Shown here: positions 1-7,552 of the stretch, piece by piece
Layout of the letters: each line of letters begins with the position of its first letter
Numbering within the stretch: position 1 is the first letter of the stretch
NCBI RefSeq assembly: GCF_001650495.1
Contig: NZ_LWCS01000001.1
Coordinates: forward strand, 62,001-126,000
From: Mycolicibacterium iranicum
GTDB lineage: Bacteria; Actinomycetota; Actinomycetes; Mycobacteriales; Mycobacteriaceae
DNA: 64,000 nucleotides
Direction: 5' to 3'
Position numbers and translations under genes: made by a program
The notes under the pieces: generated by a model
The model's database searches: none
What the model was told of the DNA's origin: nothing
What the model saw: the letters and a program-made list of their open reading frames with translations, nothing else

Positions 1-376
1 TCCGGTTCTTCTCGGCGATCGCCGAGGCGGGAATGTTGAGCAGCGACGACTGACTGCCCAGCAGCAAGTTCACCTTGTCCTGGGAGATCAGGTTGTTGTA
101 GTTGCTGACCGCGGTCTCCTGCTGCGTCGCATCGTCCTTGACGATGATCTCGACGTTCTTGCCGAGCAGGCCGCCCTTCTCGTTGGTCATCTCGACCCAG
201 ACTTCGTAGCCACGTTGGGTGTCGAGCCCGCCCTGGCTGAACTCTCCGGTCAGCGGTAGCGACGCCCCGATCGTGATGGTGTCGCTTTCGCCACCGCCGT
301 CAGCGGTGCAGCCTGTCGCGGCGAGCGCTACCGCGGCGGTCGCCGCGATCGCGCGGAACATAGTGGTAAAGCGCAT
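1..376 (-). CDS. Branched-chain amino acid-type ABC transporter substrate-binding lipoprotein (partial)
   Basis: Reading leftward from ATG 376 the protein has a short signal peptide ending in the lipobox LAATGC, so it should be a lipid-anchored periplasmic receptor. The mature part continues TITIGASLPLTGEFSQGG and RGYEVWVEMTNEKGGLLG, the typical opening of the Peripla_BP_6 (LivJ/urea/amide-type) family. About 125 residues are visible and the gene runs off the left edge. A TTGACA -35 lies at 487-482 on the minus strand, and a 14-bp palindrome at 441-454 sits between promoter and gene. Permease genes are not in view. The ligand cannot be told from the sequence. Confidence 0.85.
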   Translation of the reverse strand, partial: MRFTTMFRAIAATAAVALAATGCTADGGGESDTITIGASLPLTGEFSQGGLDTQRGYEVWVEMTNEKGGLLGKNVEIIVKDDATQQETAVSNYNNLISQDKVNLLLGSQSSLLNIPASAIAEKNR

Positions 377-440
377 GTTCAACCTCTCTGCCAGATCGAT
401 TGCAATCTTCGTGACCTCCGCAGATGTTATCCACGTCACA

Positions 441-454
441 TGCAATCGATTGCA
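441..454. promoter_or_regulatory. Palindromic operator TGCAATCGATTGCA (site 1)
   Basis: A perfect 14-bp palindrome lies 65 bp upstream of the leftward binding-protein gene, just downstream of a TTGACA -35 (487-482, minus strand) and a weak AAGAGT -10 (464-459). That is a repressor-blocking position. A half site (ATCGATTGCA, 395-404) lies closer to the gene. The same palindrome recurs at 595-608 and 2728-2741. An even palindrome with central CG is typical of LacI-family operators; that assignment is inference, and no regulator gene is visible. Confidence 0.75.
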
Positions 455-585
455 GTGAACTCTTTCACAGCCCTGCAGGGGTGTCAACACCCGTTCTTGC
501 ACCCGTCGAACCCGCCATGTGGAGCGGTCCGCTCCAGGAAGTAGTCCTCGTATCCCCACTATTCCCCTCTGCCTCGGACTCTGCC

Positions 586-608
586 TATAGTGGCCGCAAT
601 CGATTGCA
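586..608 (+). promoter_or_regulatory. Promoter -10 with palindromic operator (site 2) for the MFS gene
   Basis: TATAGT (586-591) is a good -10 element. The palindrome CGCAATCGATTGCA (595-608) starts 3 bp after it, so a bound repressor would cover the transcription start. A weak TTCCCC lies 18 bp upstream of the -10. The site matches 13 of 14 positions of site 1. It lies 28 bp before the leader ORF that overlaps the MFS start. Confidence 0.7.
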
Positions 609-636
609 CACCGTCGTCTCGCGCACTGGAGCCCAC

Positions 637-693
637 ATGTCACCGGCCCGCAGCCAAGCCACCAGGCGCTCCGCGGGTGCCTCGCCCGGATGA
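637..693 (+). CDS. Short leader ORF overlapping the MFS start (or its frameshifted N-terminus)
   Basis: ATG 637 follows a good ribosome-binding site (GGAG, 627-630) and opens an 18-codon frame rich in Ser, Arg and Ala. Its TGA (691-693) overlaps the ATG (690) of the MFS gene as ATGA. The MFS ATG has no ribosome-binding site of its own and no earlier in-frame start back to the operator. Either this is a leader peptide coupling translation of the permease, or it is the true N-terminal tail of the permease separated by a one-base frameshift. The sequence alone cannot decide. Confidence 0.5.
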   Translation: MSPARSQATRRSAGASPG

Positions 694-1817
694 TCCTGAT
701 CCTGGCGGCGTTCGTGTCGATGGTCGACCGATCGGTGATGCCGCCCCTGGTTCCGGTGATCGCCGACGACATGGGAGTTCCGGTCGACGCGGTCGGTCAG
801 TCGCTGACGGTGTACGCCGTGTCGTACGCAGCCTTCCAGCTTCTCTGGAGTGCACTGGCGGCGCGATACGGCCGGGTCCGCGTCCTCGTCGTCTCCACGG
901 GCCTGGGCGGGCTGGCCAACCTGGCCACCGCCTTCGTACCGGATCCGATGACCTACAGCGTCATCCGAGCGCTGGCGGCCGGAGCATTCGCGGCCACCAT
1001 CACGACGGTACTCATCTACTACGGCGACACCCTGTCCCTCAAACAACGCGCCGTGGCGACGGCGAATTTGGCGGCCGCGATCTCGCTGGGCCTGGCGGCG
1101 GGCACCATCGGCGCCGGCGCCATCGCGCAGTGGTGGGGCTGGCGATGGACCTTCGTCGTCGTCGCCACGCTCTCGTTCACGCTGATGCTGGGACTGCCGC
1201 GGCTGAGAGAAGCGACCGGCAACACCGTGGAACGGCTGGGGCCCTCGGTCCGACGTCTCGCAGTGAACCGTTGGGCCGTAACGATATTGGCCTTCACCGC
1301 TGTCGAAGGAGCATTACTGATCGGTGTGTTCAACTACCTCGCGGTGGCGTTGCAGGACAGAGGTGCGACGGTCCTTGTCGCAGGTGCCGCAACCGCGGCG
1401 TTCGGCGCCGCGGTCGTCATCGCCAGCCAACTGATGAAGTTGATCCTCGGACGCTGGCCCGCGTGGGTCCTCATGGTGTTGGCGGGCGTGGCGATCATCG
1501 GCGCTTACGTGGCGGTGGCAGTGGACGTCTCGCTGATCACCGTGCTCACCGCGGCCATCCTTCTCGGGCTGGCCTGGGCCCTCGGCCACACCACGATGCA
1601 AACCTGGATGACCGATGCAGCCGCCGACACCCGCGCCGTCGGCATGTCGTTCTTCTCGATCGCACTGTTCGTCGGCGCCTCGGCCGGAGCAGCGGCCGGC
1701 AACGTCGCGGCGGGCGCACACCGCTTCGACGTGCTGTTCGCGCTCACCCTCGCCGTCTCGGTGGCGTATGCGCTGGCGACGGGCATCGCCCGCGCCAGAT
1801 ATGCCGTCAGGGAATGA
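690..1817 (+). CDS. MFS family transporter
   Basis: A 375-residue hydrophobic protein with about 11-12 predicted membrane segments. It begins directly in TM1 (MILILAAFVSMVDRSVMPPL) and has the MFS loop 2-3 signature region around RYGRVRVLVVSTGLGG. It is likely a proton-coupled permease of the inner membrane; substrate unknown. The missing cytoplasmic N-tail fits the overlapping leader ORF at 637-693. It sits head-to-head with a binding-protein gene to the left and tail-to-tail with a signal-less binding protein to the right, and all three share the same palindromic operator, so it probably works in the same uptake or export pathway. Confidence 0.85.
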   Translation: MILILAAFVSMVDRSVMPPLVPVIADDMGVPVDAVGQSLTVYAVSYAAFQLLWSALAARYGRVRVLVVSTGLGGLANLATAFVPDPMTYSVIRALAAGAFAATITTVLIYYGDTLSLKQRAVATANLAAAISLGLAAGTIGAGAIAQWWGWRWTFVVVATLSFTLMLGLPRLREATGNTVERLGPSVRRLAVNRWAVTILAFTAVEGALLIGVFNYLAVALQDRGATVLVAGAATAAFGAAVVIASQLMKLILGRWPAWVLMVLAGVAIIGAYVAVAVDVSLITVLTAAILLGLAWALGHTTMQTWMTDAAADTRAVGMSFFSIALFVGASAGAAAGNVAAGAHRFDVLFALTLAVSVAYALATGIARARYAVRE

Positions 1818-1829
1818 GCGCCCGCACTG

Positions 1830-2723
1830 TCAGGTGGTCAGGGCCTCTTCGCGCACAAACTCGTCGAATCGCGTGGCGACGTCGTCGAGTTGTGGCGCCG
1901 GGAGAAAACGGCGACGCAACGCGACCAGGGTTTCCAGCGACGCCGCATCGACGGCGCCGTCGATCAGTCCGCGTGAAGGGTCACGCAGGATGGCCACGTG
2001 TTCGGCGGCACTGTCCGGGCTCAGGCGCAGCAGCCGGCGTGCGGAATCCCCTGCGACATCATCGAGTTCACCGGCACTGATCCGGCCGGCCACGTCGACC
2101 AGCACGCGCTGTAGCCGCTCGATCTCACCGGCGCCCGGAGCGTCCCGAACACGCGCCAGCACGGTGCCGAGGTACGGACCGAGCAGGGTGACATCGGCGA
2201 GCAGAGCGCACCCACCCGCGCGGGCCGACAGCTCATTGCCCGCGTTGAGCACCGTGACGTCACACTCGCCCGCGCGGAGCGAGGTTGCGCGCTTCGGTGT
2301 CGATCCGAGGGCGACGATCTCGAAGTCGTTGCGAGACGATCCGATCTCTTCCAGCAGGGCATAACAGACGAACGCGAAACCCGAGTTGGGAACGTCGACG
2401 GCCAGCCGCCCACCCGACGGCGTCCCGTCGAGTCCGGGGCGCGCCGCCAGGCTCAGCCCGAGCCCCCGATCGAGGCCCGCGACAATCTCGACATCGAGCA
2501 GCTCGCCGAGGGGATTCGCGGGCAGGAAGCGGTAGGCGAGCACGTTGTCCGGGCTGGTGAAGACCGCATCGAATTCGCCGGCCCGCAGGGAGGCGAACTG
2601 GGCGGGAGAAGACGGCACCGGCACGTCACGGACCTCGAGGCCGGCGGCGGCCAGCGCGCCGGTCGTGCGGGCCACGTCGAGCAGGACGGATGGACTGAAC
2701 ACTCCGAGAGTTATCTGGGCCAT
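1830..2723 (-). CDS. NMT1/SsuA-like substrate-binding domain protein without signal peptide
   Basis: 297 residues from ATG 2723, which is preceded by AGGA; a TTG nine bases upstream is an alternative start. The protein begins at once with the two-lobed binding fold (MAQITLGVFSPSVLLDVART) and has typical type-2 periplasmic-binding features such as FASLRAGEFDAVFTSPDN and LAVDVPNSGFAF. No signal peptide or lipobox is visible, so it would stay in the cytoplasm unless another component exports it. Possible roles are ligand sensing, a THI5-like enzyme or a scavenging chaperone. The palindrome at 2728-2741 overlaps its leader. It is convergent with the MFS gene, 12 bp apart. Confidence 0.7.
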   Translation of the reverse strand: MAQITLGVFSPSVLLDVARTTGALAAAGLEVRDVPVPSSPAQFASLRAGEFDAVFTSPDNVLAYRFLPANPLGELLDVEIVAGLDRGLGLSLAARPGLDGTPSGGRLAVDVPNSGFAFVCYALLEEIGSSRNDFEIVALGSTPKRATSLRAGECDVTVLNAGNELSARAGGCALLADVTLLGPYLGTVLARVRDAPGAGEIERLQRVLVDVAGRISAGELDDVAGDSARRLLRLSPDSAAEHVAILRDPSRGLIDGAVDAASLETLVALRRRFLPAPQLDDVATRFDEFVREEALTT

Positions 2724-2727
2724 GTCC

Positions 2728-2741
2728 TGCAATCGATTGTA
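2728..2741. promoter_or_regulatory. Palindromic operator TGCAATCGATTGTA (site 3)
   Basis: Matches sites 1 and 2 at 13 of 14 positions. It lies 4 bp upstream of the ATG (2723) of the signal-less binding protein and abuts its ribosome-binding site, so binding could block the start of transcription. A possible minus-strand -10 TATGCT lies at 2762-2757. Confidence 0.7.
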
Positions 2742-2810
2742 GGGGCTTTGAACAGCAGCATACCCACCGCGAATACCCGATCGCGAGCACGACCAATAGG
2801 CTCGACTGCC

Positions 2811-3986
2811 ATGACGGTTCGCGGACTGCAGCCCTACGCAGTGACGATCTTCGCCGAGATGTCAGCGCTGGCCGCGCGCATCGGCGCGGTCAATCTCGGG
2901 CAGGGATTTCCCGACGAGGACGGCCCGCCCGCGATGCTCAAGGCCGCCGAGAACGCGATCGCCGAGGGCGTCAACCAATACCCGCCCGGGCTGGGAACCG
3001 CGGCCCTGCGGCAGGCGATCGCCGATCAGCGCAGGCGCCGGTATGGCACCGAGTACGACCCCGACACCGAGGTGCTCGTCACCGTCGGTGCCACCGAGGC
3101 CATCGCGTCCTCGGTGCTCGGCCTCGTCGAACCCGGCTCCGAGATCCTGCTGATCGAACCGTTCTACGACTCCTATTCCCCCGTCATCGCCATGGCCGGA
3201 TGCCATCGACGCGCCGTTCCCCTGCGGCAGGACGGTCGAGGATTCGCGATCGACATCAAGGCCCTGCGCGCCGCCGTCACCCCGAAAACCAAAGCCCTGA
3301 TCGTGAACTCGCCCCACAACCCGACAGGGATGGTCGCCTCCGAGGAAGAGCTTCGCGGGCTGGCTGAGCTCGCCGTGTCTGCCGACCTCCTGGTGATCAC
3401 CGACGAGGTGTACGAACACCTGGTATTCGACGGCCGACAACACCGGCCGCTGGCAAATTATCCCGGGATGGCCGAGCGCACCATCACCATTTCCAGCGCG
3501 GGAAAGATGTTCAACGCGACCGGCTGGAAGATCGGCTGGGCTTGCGGGACAAGCGATCTCATTGCCGGTGTACGTGCCGCCAAGCAGTACCTGACCTACG
3601 TCGCCGGTGCGCCGTTCCAGCCGGCGGTGGCACACGCGCTGGCAACCGAGGACGCCTGGGTCAACGCACTGTGCGCCTCATTTCAGGCACGCCGCGACCG
3701 GCTCGGTTCGGCGCTGTGCGACATCGGCTTCGAAGTCTTGGACAGCTTCGGCACGTACTTCCTGTGCGTGGACCCCCGCCCGCTGGGCTATGACGACAGC
3801 ACGGCGTTCTGCGCGCAGTTGCCCGAAAAGGTCGGTGTGGCAGCGATTCCGATGTCCGCGTTCTGCGACCCGGCCGCTCCGCACGCCGACGAATGGAAAC
3901 ACCTGGTGCGCTTCGCCTTCTGCAAGCGCGACGAAACGCTGGACGAGGCGATCCGCAGATTGCAGGCGCTACAGCGTTCCGGCTAG
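2811..3986 (+). CDS. dapC: PLP-dependent aminotransferase, DapC-like (N-succinyldiaminopimelate aminotransferase)
   Basis: A 391-residue fold-type-I aminotransferase. NSPHNPTG lies in the cofactor site, the Schiff-base lysine is in SSAGKMFNATGWK, and the C-terminal substrate arginine region is HLVRFAFCK. The protein strongly resembles mycobacterial DapC (Rv0858c), which makes N-succinyl-diaminopimelate in the lysine/peptidoglycan pathway, as I recall that sequence. ATG 2811 was chosen because family members start at this TVRGLQPYA-type sequence; an upstream in-frame ATG at 2748 only adds low-complexity residues. The gene is convergent with the LLM oxidoreductase, overlapping 18 bp. Related KAT-type transaminases are the main alternative. 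Confidence 0.85.
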   Translation: MTVRGLQPYAVTIFAEMSALAARIGAVNLGQGFPDEDGPPAMLKAAENAIAEGVNQYPPGLGTAALRQAIADQRRRRYGTEYDPDTEVLVTVGATEAIASSVLGLVEPGSEILLIEPFYDSYSPVIAMAGCHRRAVPLRQDGRGFAIDIKALRAAVTPKTKALIVNSPHNPTGMVASEEELRGLAELAVSADLLVITDEVYEHLVFDGRQHRPLANYPGMAERTITISSAGKMFNATGWKIGWACGTSDLIAGVRAAKQYLTYVAGAPFQPAVAHALATEDAWVNALCASFQARRDRLGSALCDIGFEVLDSFGTYFLCVDPRPLGYDDSTAFCAQLPEKVGVAAIPMSAFCDPAAPHADEWKHLVRFAFCKRDETLDEAIRRLQALQRSG

Positions 3987-4880
3987 TTCCCACAGCGCTT
4001 CATCGGGCGTGCTGCGGTCCAGCGGGCTCAGCACCACATCCGTGGCCCCCGCATCGCGATACCGCGCCACAGTTCGGGCGACCGAGTCGGCGTCTCCCAG
4101 CGCTGCAAGCTCAGCAAGGCTGTCGATCCCCTCCCGCGCAATGACTTTCTGGTACGAGGGAATCTGCGCGTAGAAACTCAGCTGCTCTTCGGCGCGGCGG
4201 CGCGCAGCCTCTTCGTCGTCGGTGAGATGCGCCGGGATGAACGCGATGATTCTCGGCGCCGGCCTGCCCGCATCGGCGGCGGCGTTCGTGATCGTCGGCG
4301 CGATGAACTCCTCGATCGTCCGTGGCCCCGCCAGGTACGGCAGTGTGCCGTCAGCCAATTCGCCAGCAACGCGAAGCGCCTTCGGTCCCATCGCCGCCAC
4401 GTACACCGGCACCGGCGAACCGCCCGCCAGCGTCACCGGCCAGCTGGGCGCCGCGGTGAACTCGGCACCGTGGAAATCCACAGCACCGGAGTCGAATACG
4501 GACCGCAGGACGGTGAGATACTCGCGCAGGCGGGCGATGGTGTTCGGCCACGAAAGCCCGAACGAGGCTCGTTCGATGTCGTGCGCGCCAAGCCCGAGGC
4601 CGAGGCTGAAATTGCCGTGAGCCGCGGCCTGAGCCGTTTGAGCCTGCGACGCCAGCGTCAACGGGTGGCGCGGATTGAACGGCACCACCGAGGTGCCGAC
4701 GCCCAGCCCGGGCACTGCCGCAGCGACCAATCCGGCGAGCGAGATCGCGTCGTGGTCGAACTGCTGCGCGAACCACACCCGCGCCACCCCGAGTTCATGG
4801 GCACGTTTGGCCTGGGCCACATGGTCGTCGACGGCGTTGTCGGCGCCGGCACTTCCGAACAGCACGATTTCAGCACTCAT
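3969..4880 (-). CDS. LLM-class F420-dependent oxidoreductase
   Basis: 303 residues with the luciferase-like TIM-barrel pattern: VWFAQQFDHDAISLAG near the start, GTSVVPFNPRHPLTLASQA, FSLGLGLGAHD, and PVYVAAMGPKALRVAGELADG. These are hallmarks of the F420-binding branch found in mycobacteria. The probable role is hydride transfer from F420H2 to an unknown substrate in the cytoplasm. It precedes the SRPBCC-far genes on the same strand with a 49-bp gap. Its 3' end overlaps the end of dapC. Confidence 0.85.
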   Translation of the reverse strand: MSAEIVLFGSAGADNAVDDHVAQAKRAHELGVARVWFAQQFDHDAISLAGLVAAAVPGLGVGTSVVPFNPRHPLTLASQAQTAQAAAHGNFSLGLGLGAHDIERASFGLSWPNTIARLREYLTVLRSVFDSGAVDFHGAEFTAAPSWPVTLAGGSPVPVYVAAMGPKALRVAGELADGTLPYLAGPRTIEEFIAPTITNAAADAGRPAPRIIAFIPAHLTDDEEAARRRAEEQLSFYAQIPSYQKVIAREGIDSLAELAALGDADSVARTVARYRDAGATDVVLSPLDRSTPDEALWELAGTL

Positions 4881-4929
4881 ATGCCGACCAACCCTCGCAC
4901 CAAACCGCGGTATTCCGCGCGCGCCAGAT

Positions 4930-5370
4930 CTACCTCGCGACCGCCAGGACTCGTCGGCGCAGGTCTTCCAGCGCGACGTCGAGCACCATCTTCTTGGCCC
5001 TTCTCACCAGAAAGCTCGGATACGGCGCAGCGAGATCGAGGATCAAGTCGAAGCGCACCCGTGTTCGCTGCTCACCGACGGGGGTCAGGTTGTATTCGCC
5101 GTGCTGGCAGCGCTGCCGAGACGTCTGCTCGGCGTCCCACACCACCCAGTCGTCACCCCAGTGGTACTCCAGCATTTCCTTGTCGGAAAGACCCATGATC
5201 TTGACGATCGTCCTGACGTGATGCGGCCTGCCGTCGGGATGACGATCCACCACCTGGGCCTGCTTGTGCAGTGATGACCACGAGGACACCGCTTCGATGT
5301 CCGCCAGGGCGTCCATGATCGCCTCCGGCGGGGCTTCGATCTCCACTTCGCTGGAAGCTCGCACCGCCAT
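4930..5370 (-). CDS. SRPBCC (polyketide cyclase/START-like) family protein
   Basis: A 146-residue single-domain protein opening with the START-like pattern SEVEIEAPPEAIMDALADIEAVSSW. It continues with a beta-strand-rich core and a C-terminal helix, a fold that makes a deep hydrophobic cavity. It is a paralogue of the protein encoded at 6503-6943, with the same length and shared W..W.S.H/P.Y and LDLAAPYPSFLVRR-like blocks. The two flank the CoA-transferase gene far. This arrangement matches Rv0857/Rv0856-Rv0855-Rv0854 as recalled, suggesting a role in handling lipid or CoA-linked hydrophobic ligands. Confidence 0.8.
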   Translation of the reverse strand: MAVRASSEVEIEAPPEAIMDALADIEAVSSWSSLHKQAQVVDRHPDGRPHHVRTIVKIMGLSDKEMLEYHWGDDWVVWDAEQTSRQRCQHGEYNLTPVGEQRTRVRFDLILDLAAPYPSFLVRRAKKMVLDVALEDLRRRVLAVAR

Positions 5371-5429
5371 AAGAGCAAATCGTAGTCACGCAATAGGCCT
5401 TGCGCAGAGGATTGTGCAGCTAACGTCGA

Positions 5430-6506
5430 TTACCAACCGATCTGTTCGATCGGCGATGTCTGCTGCGGTGGCCGTCCCACCGGCCCCGGCGACGTCCGCG
5501 AAAACCGCGGTGCGGGAGCGGCCTGATCGACGCCGTGCGCCGTCACCATCGTCCCGCGCGCACGCAGATGCTCGCTGGCCGCCGCCTCGCGCCACGTAAG
5601 GACGGGGGTGACGCAGGCATCAGTGCCGGCGAAGACCTCGGTCCACTCGTCGCGGGTCCTCGTGGCGAACCGTTCGGCGAAGAGCTCGTGCATCACGGGA
5701 TAGGACGACCGGTCGAGTTGCTGAGGTAGTTCGTCGGCGTCGAGTTCGAGTCCCCTCAGCAGTTGCGCGTAGAACTGCGGCTCGATCGCACCGACCGCCA
5801 TGTACCGGCCGTCGGCCGTCTCGTAGGTCCGGTAGAACGGGGCACCGCCGTCGAGGAGGAACGACTCGCGCTCGTCCCGCAACGTGCCGGTCGCCTTCAT
5901 CGTCCACGCCATCTGCGACATCACGCTGACTCCGTCGACCATCGCAGCGTCGATCACCTGCCCATGGCCGGAGTGCTCGCGCTCGTAGAGTGCGGCCACG
6001 ATGCCGACCAGCACCAGCATCGAGCCGCCGCCGAAATCGGCCACCAGGTTCAGCGGCGCGACAGGCGGCCGGTCGCGGTACCCGATCGCCGACAGGGCCC
6101 CCGTCTGCGACAGGTAGTTGATGTCGTGGCCCGCCGACATCGCCAGCGGACCGTGCTGACCCCAACCCGTGATGCGGGCAAAGATCAGGCGCGCGTTCAC
6201 GGTTTCGCAGTCCTGCGGGCCGATGCCGAGCCGCTCGCAGGTGCCGGGCCGGAAACCGTCGATCAGCACATCGGCCTTGGCGACGAGGTCCAGCAGGGTG
6301 TCGCGATCCGACTTGAGATCGAGATCGACGACCCGCTTTCCGCGGTGCAGCAGGTCGACGCTCTCGGCCGGCATCTGCAGCCCGCCGGGGCGCCACACCC
6401 GTACGACGTCGGCGCCGAGGTCGGCGAGCATCATCGCCGCATGCGGTCCGGGCCCGATACCACCGAGCTCGACCACCCGAATCCCGGCCAGCGGGCCCGC
6501 GCTCAC
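5430..6506 (-). CDS. far: CoA-transferase family III (alpha-methylacyl-CoA racemase-like, Far)
   Basis: 358 residues beginning [20 protein letters not shown] from GTG 6506, with the class III features [18 protein letters not shown] and the catalytic aspartate in [13 protein letters not shown]. Family members interconvert 2-methylacyl-CoA epimers or transfer CoA between acids. Length and context match mycobacterial Far (Rv0855). The GTG overlaps the stop of the upstream SRPBCC gene as GTGA, so translation is probably coupled. A longer open frame upstream overlaps the SRPBCC gene and was rejected. The exact acyl substrate is unknown. Confidence 0.88.
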   Translation of the reverse strand: MSAGPLAGIRVVELGGIGPGPHAAMMLADLGADVVRVWRPGGLQMPAESVDLLHRGKRVVDLDLKSDRDTLLDLVAKADVLIDGFRPGTCERLGIGPQDCETVNARLIFARITGWGQHGPLAMSAGHDINYLSQTGALSAIGYRDRPPVAPLNLVADFGGGSMLVLVGIVAALYEREHSGHGQVIDAAMVDGVSVMSQMAWTMKATGTLRDERESFLLDGGAPFYRTYETADGRYMAVGAIEPQFYAQLLRGLELDADELPQQLDRSSYPVMHELFAERFATRTRDEWTEVFAGTDACVTPVLTWREAAASEHLRARGTMVTAHGVDQAAPAPRFSRTSPGPVGRPPQQTSPIEQIGW

Positions 6507-6943
6507 CCCTTCAATACCTTGTGCACCTGCTTTTTCAGACCCTCGGTCGCCGTCTCGACGCCGCCCTTCATCGTGCGCTTCAGGATGAATCCGGGAAGCG
6601 GCACCGACAGGTCGATCGAAATGTCGAACCGCACCCGCGTCTTGGCGCCTTCGGGCGTCAGCGTGTACCCGGCGTCCTGCGCCTTCAATTGACCGGCCGA
6701 GACCAGCGTCCACGTGACTTCGTTGTCACCCCAGGTGTATTCGATCACCTGCTCATCGGTCAGACCCGCCGCTTTGACCGTCATCTTCACCTGCTTGGGC
6801 CTGCCGTTGTCGAAACGCTCGAGCACCTCGGCCTTCTGATACTGCGGCGACCAATCCGGCGTCGACTCGACGTCGGCGATGACGTCGAGGATCTGCTCGG
6901 GGGTGGCGTCGATAACGACCTCGCGGGAGTCCCTGGTTGCCAT
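6503..6943 (-). CDS. SRPBCC (polyketide cyclase/START-like) family protein
   Basis: 146 residues from ATG 6943 ([20 protein letters not shown]), with [21 protein letters not shown] in the middle and a C-terminal helix ending [10 protein letters not shown]. This is a hydrophobic-cavity fold, likely cytoplasmic. It is the first gene of the SRPBCC-far unit and overlaps far by 4 bp. It is homologous to the second SRPBCC copy at 4930-5370. Upstream in-frame codons exist but precede the conserved family start. Ligand unknown; a carrier or modifier of lipid/CoA intermediates is an inference from the far linkage. Confidence 0.85.
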   Translation of the reverse strand: MATRDSREVVIDATPEQILDVIADVESTPDWSPQYQKAEVLERFDNGRPKQVKMTVKAAGLTDEQVIEYTWGDNEVTWTLVSAGQLKAQDAGYTLTPEGAKTRVRFDISIDLSVPLPGFILKRTMKGGVETATEGLKKQVHKVLKG

Positions 6944-7014
6944 GGCGAGACCATAGACCACCGCGGTCGGCGTTCGGATCGAGATCACGGGACTGCACCC
7001 GTAGGCTCGCAAGT

Positions 7015-7365
7015 GTGAGCACTGTTGATCCGGCGGTTCCTCCCAGCGGCACGGGTTGCGTGGAATGTGACGCCGACGGCGGCTGGTGGGTGCACCTGCG
7101 ACGGTGCGCGGCATGTGGGCACATCGGCTGTTGTGACGACTCCCCGGCCAAGCACGCGTCGGCGCACTGGCGTTCCAGCGGGCATCCGATCATCCGGTCG
7201 TTCGAGCCCGGCGAGGACTGGTTCTGGAACTATGACACCAGCTCCTATTACGACGGCCCCGAGCTCGCCCCGCCCGAGAGCAGGCCCGCCGATGAGACGG
7301 TGCCGGGCCCCCGCGGCCGCGTGCCCGCGGACTGGATGGCTCAACTGCAGGCCGGGCGCGGCTGA
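7015..7365 (+). CDS. UBP-type zinc-finger domain protein
   Basis: 116 residues from GTG 7015. Ordered Cys/His ligands (CVEC, CAACGHIGCC, H-x3-H, GHP) define a ZnF-UBP domain, followed by FEPGEDWFWNYDT and an acidic/proline-rich tail. In eukaryotes this domain reads ubiquitin C-termini; bacterial copies are common in actinobacteria and of unknown function. A -10 element TAGGCT (7002-7007) ends 7 nt before the GTG, so the mRNA is probably leaderless. Divergent from the SRPBCC gene. Confidence 0.85.
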   Translation: MSTVDPAVPPSGTGCVECDADGGWWVHLRRCAACGHIGCCDDSPAKHASAHWRSSGHPIIRSFEPGEDWFWNYDTSSYYDGPELAPPESRPADETVPGPRGRVPADWMAQLQAGRG

Positions 7366-7398
7366 GTGAACCCGCCGTTGGCGGGGTAGTACACCGCC

Positions 7399-7551
7399 GT
7401 GACGAAAGACAAGCCAGAAACCACCGAGACGAATACCGCACCGGCGAACACCGACGACGACGTGATGACCGATCCGTCCAAGGGCGACGACGACGGCAAC
7501 GACTGGTCGGACGAGGGCGGGGCCACACCGAGCGGCCCCGCTACCGAGTGA
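7399..7551 (+). CDS. Small acidic protein, unknown function
   Basis: A 50-residue frame from GTG 7399, 33 bp after the zinc-finger gene: MTKDKPETTETNTA followed by a run rich in Asp, Gly and Asn (DDDGNDWSDEGG) and ending PATE. It is strongly acidic and probably disordered. It fills the gap between two supported genes and stops two bases before the convergent dehydrogenase ends (7553). No clear ribosome-binding site is seen. No family recognised. It may be read together with the zinc-finger gene. Confidence 0.5.
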   Translation: MTKDKPETTETNTAPANTDDDVMTDPSKGDDDGNDWSDEGGATPSGPATE

Positions 7552-7552
7552 A

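Noticed and set aside
590..2080. Long open frame overlapping the MFS gene (about 496 codons)
   Set aside because: Arg/Gly-rich shadow frame of high-GC DNA; the overlapping frame encodes a clear membrane transporter.
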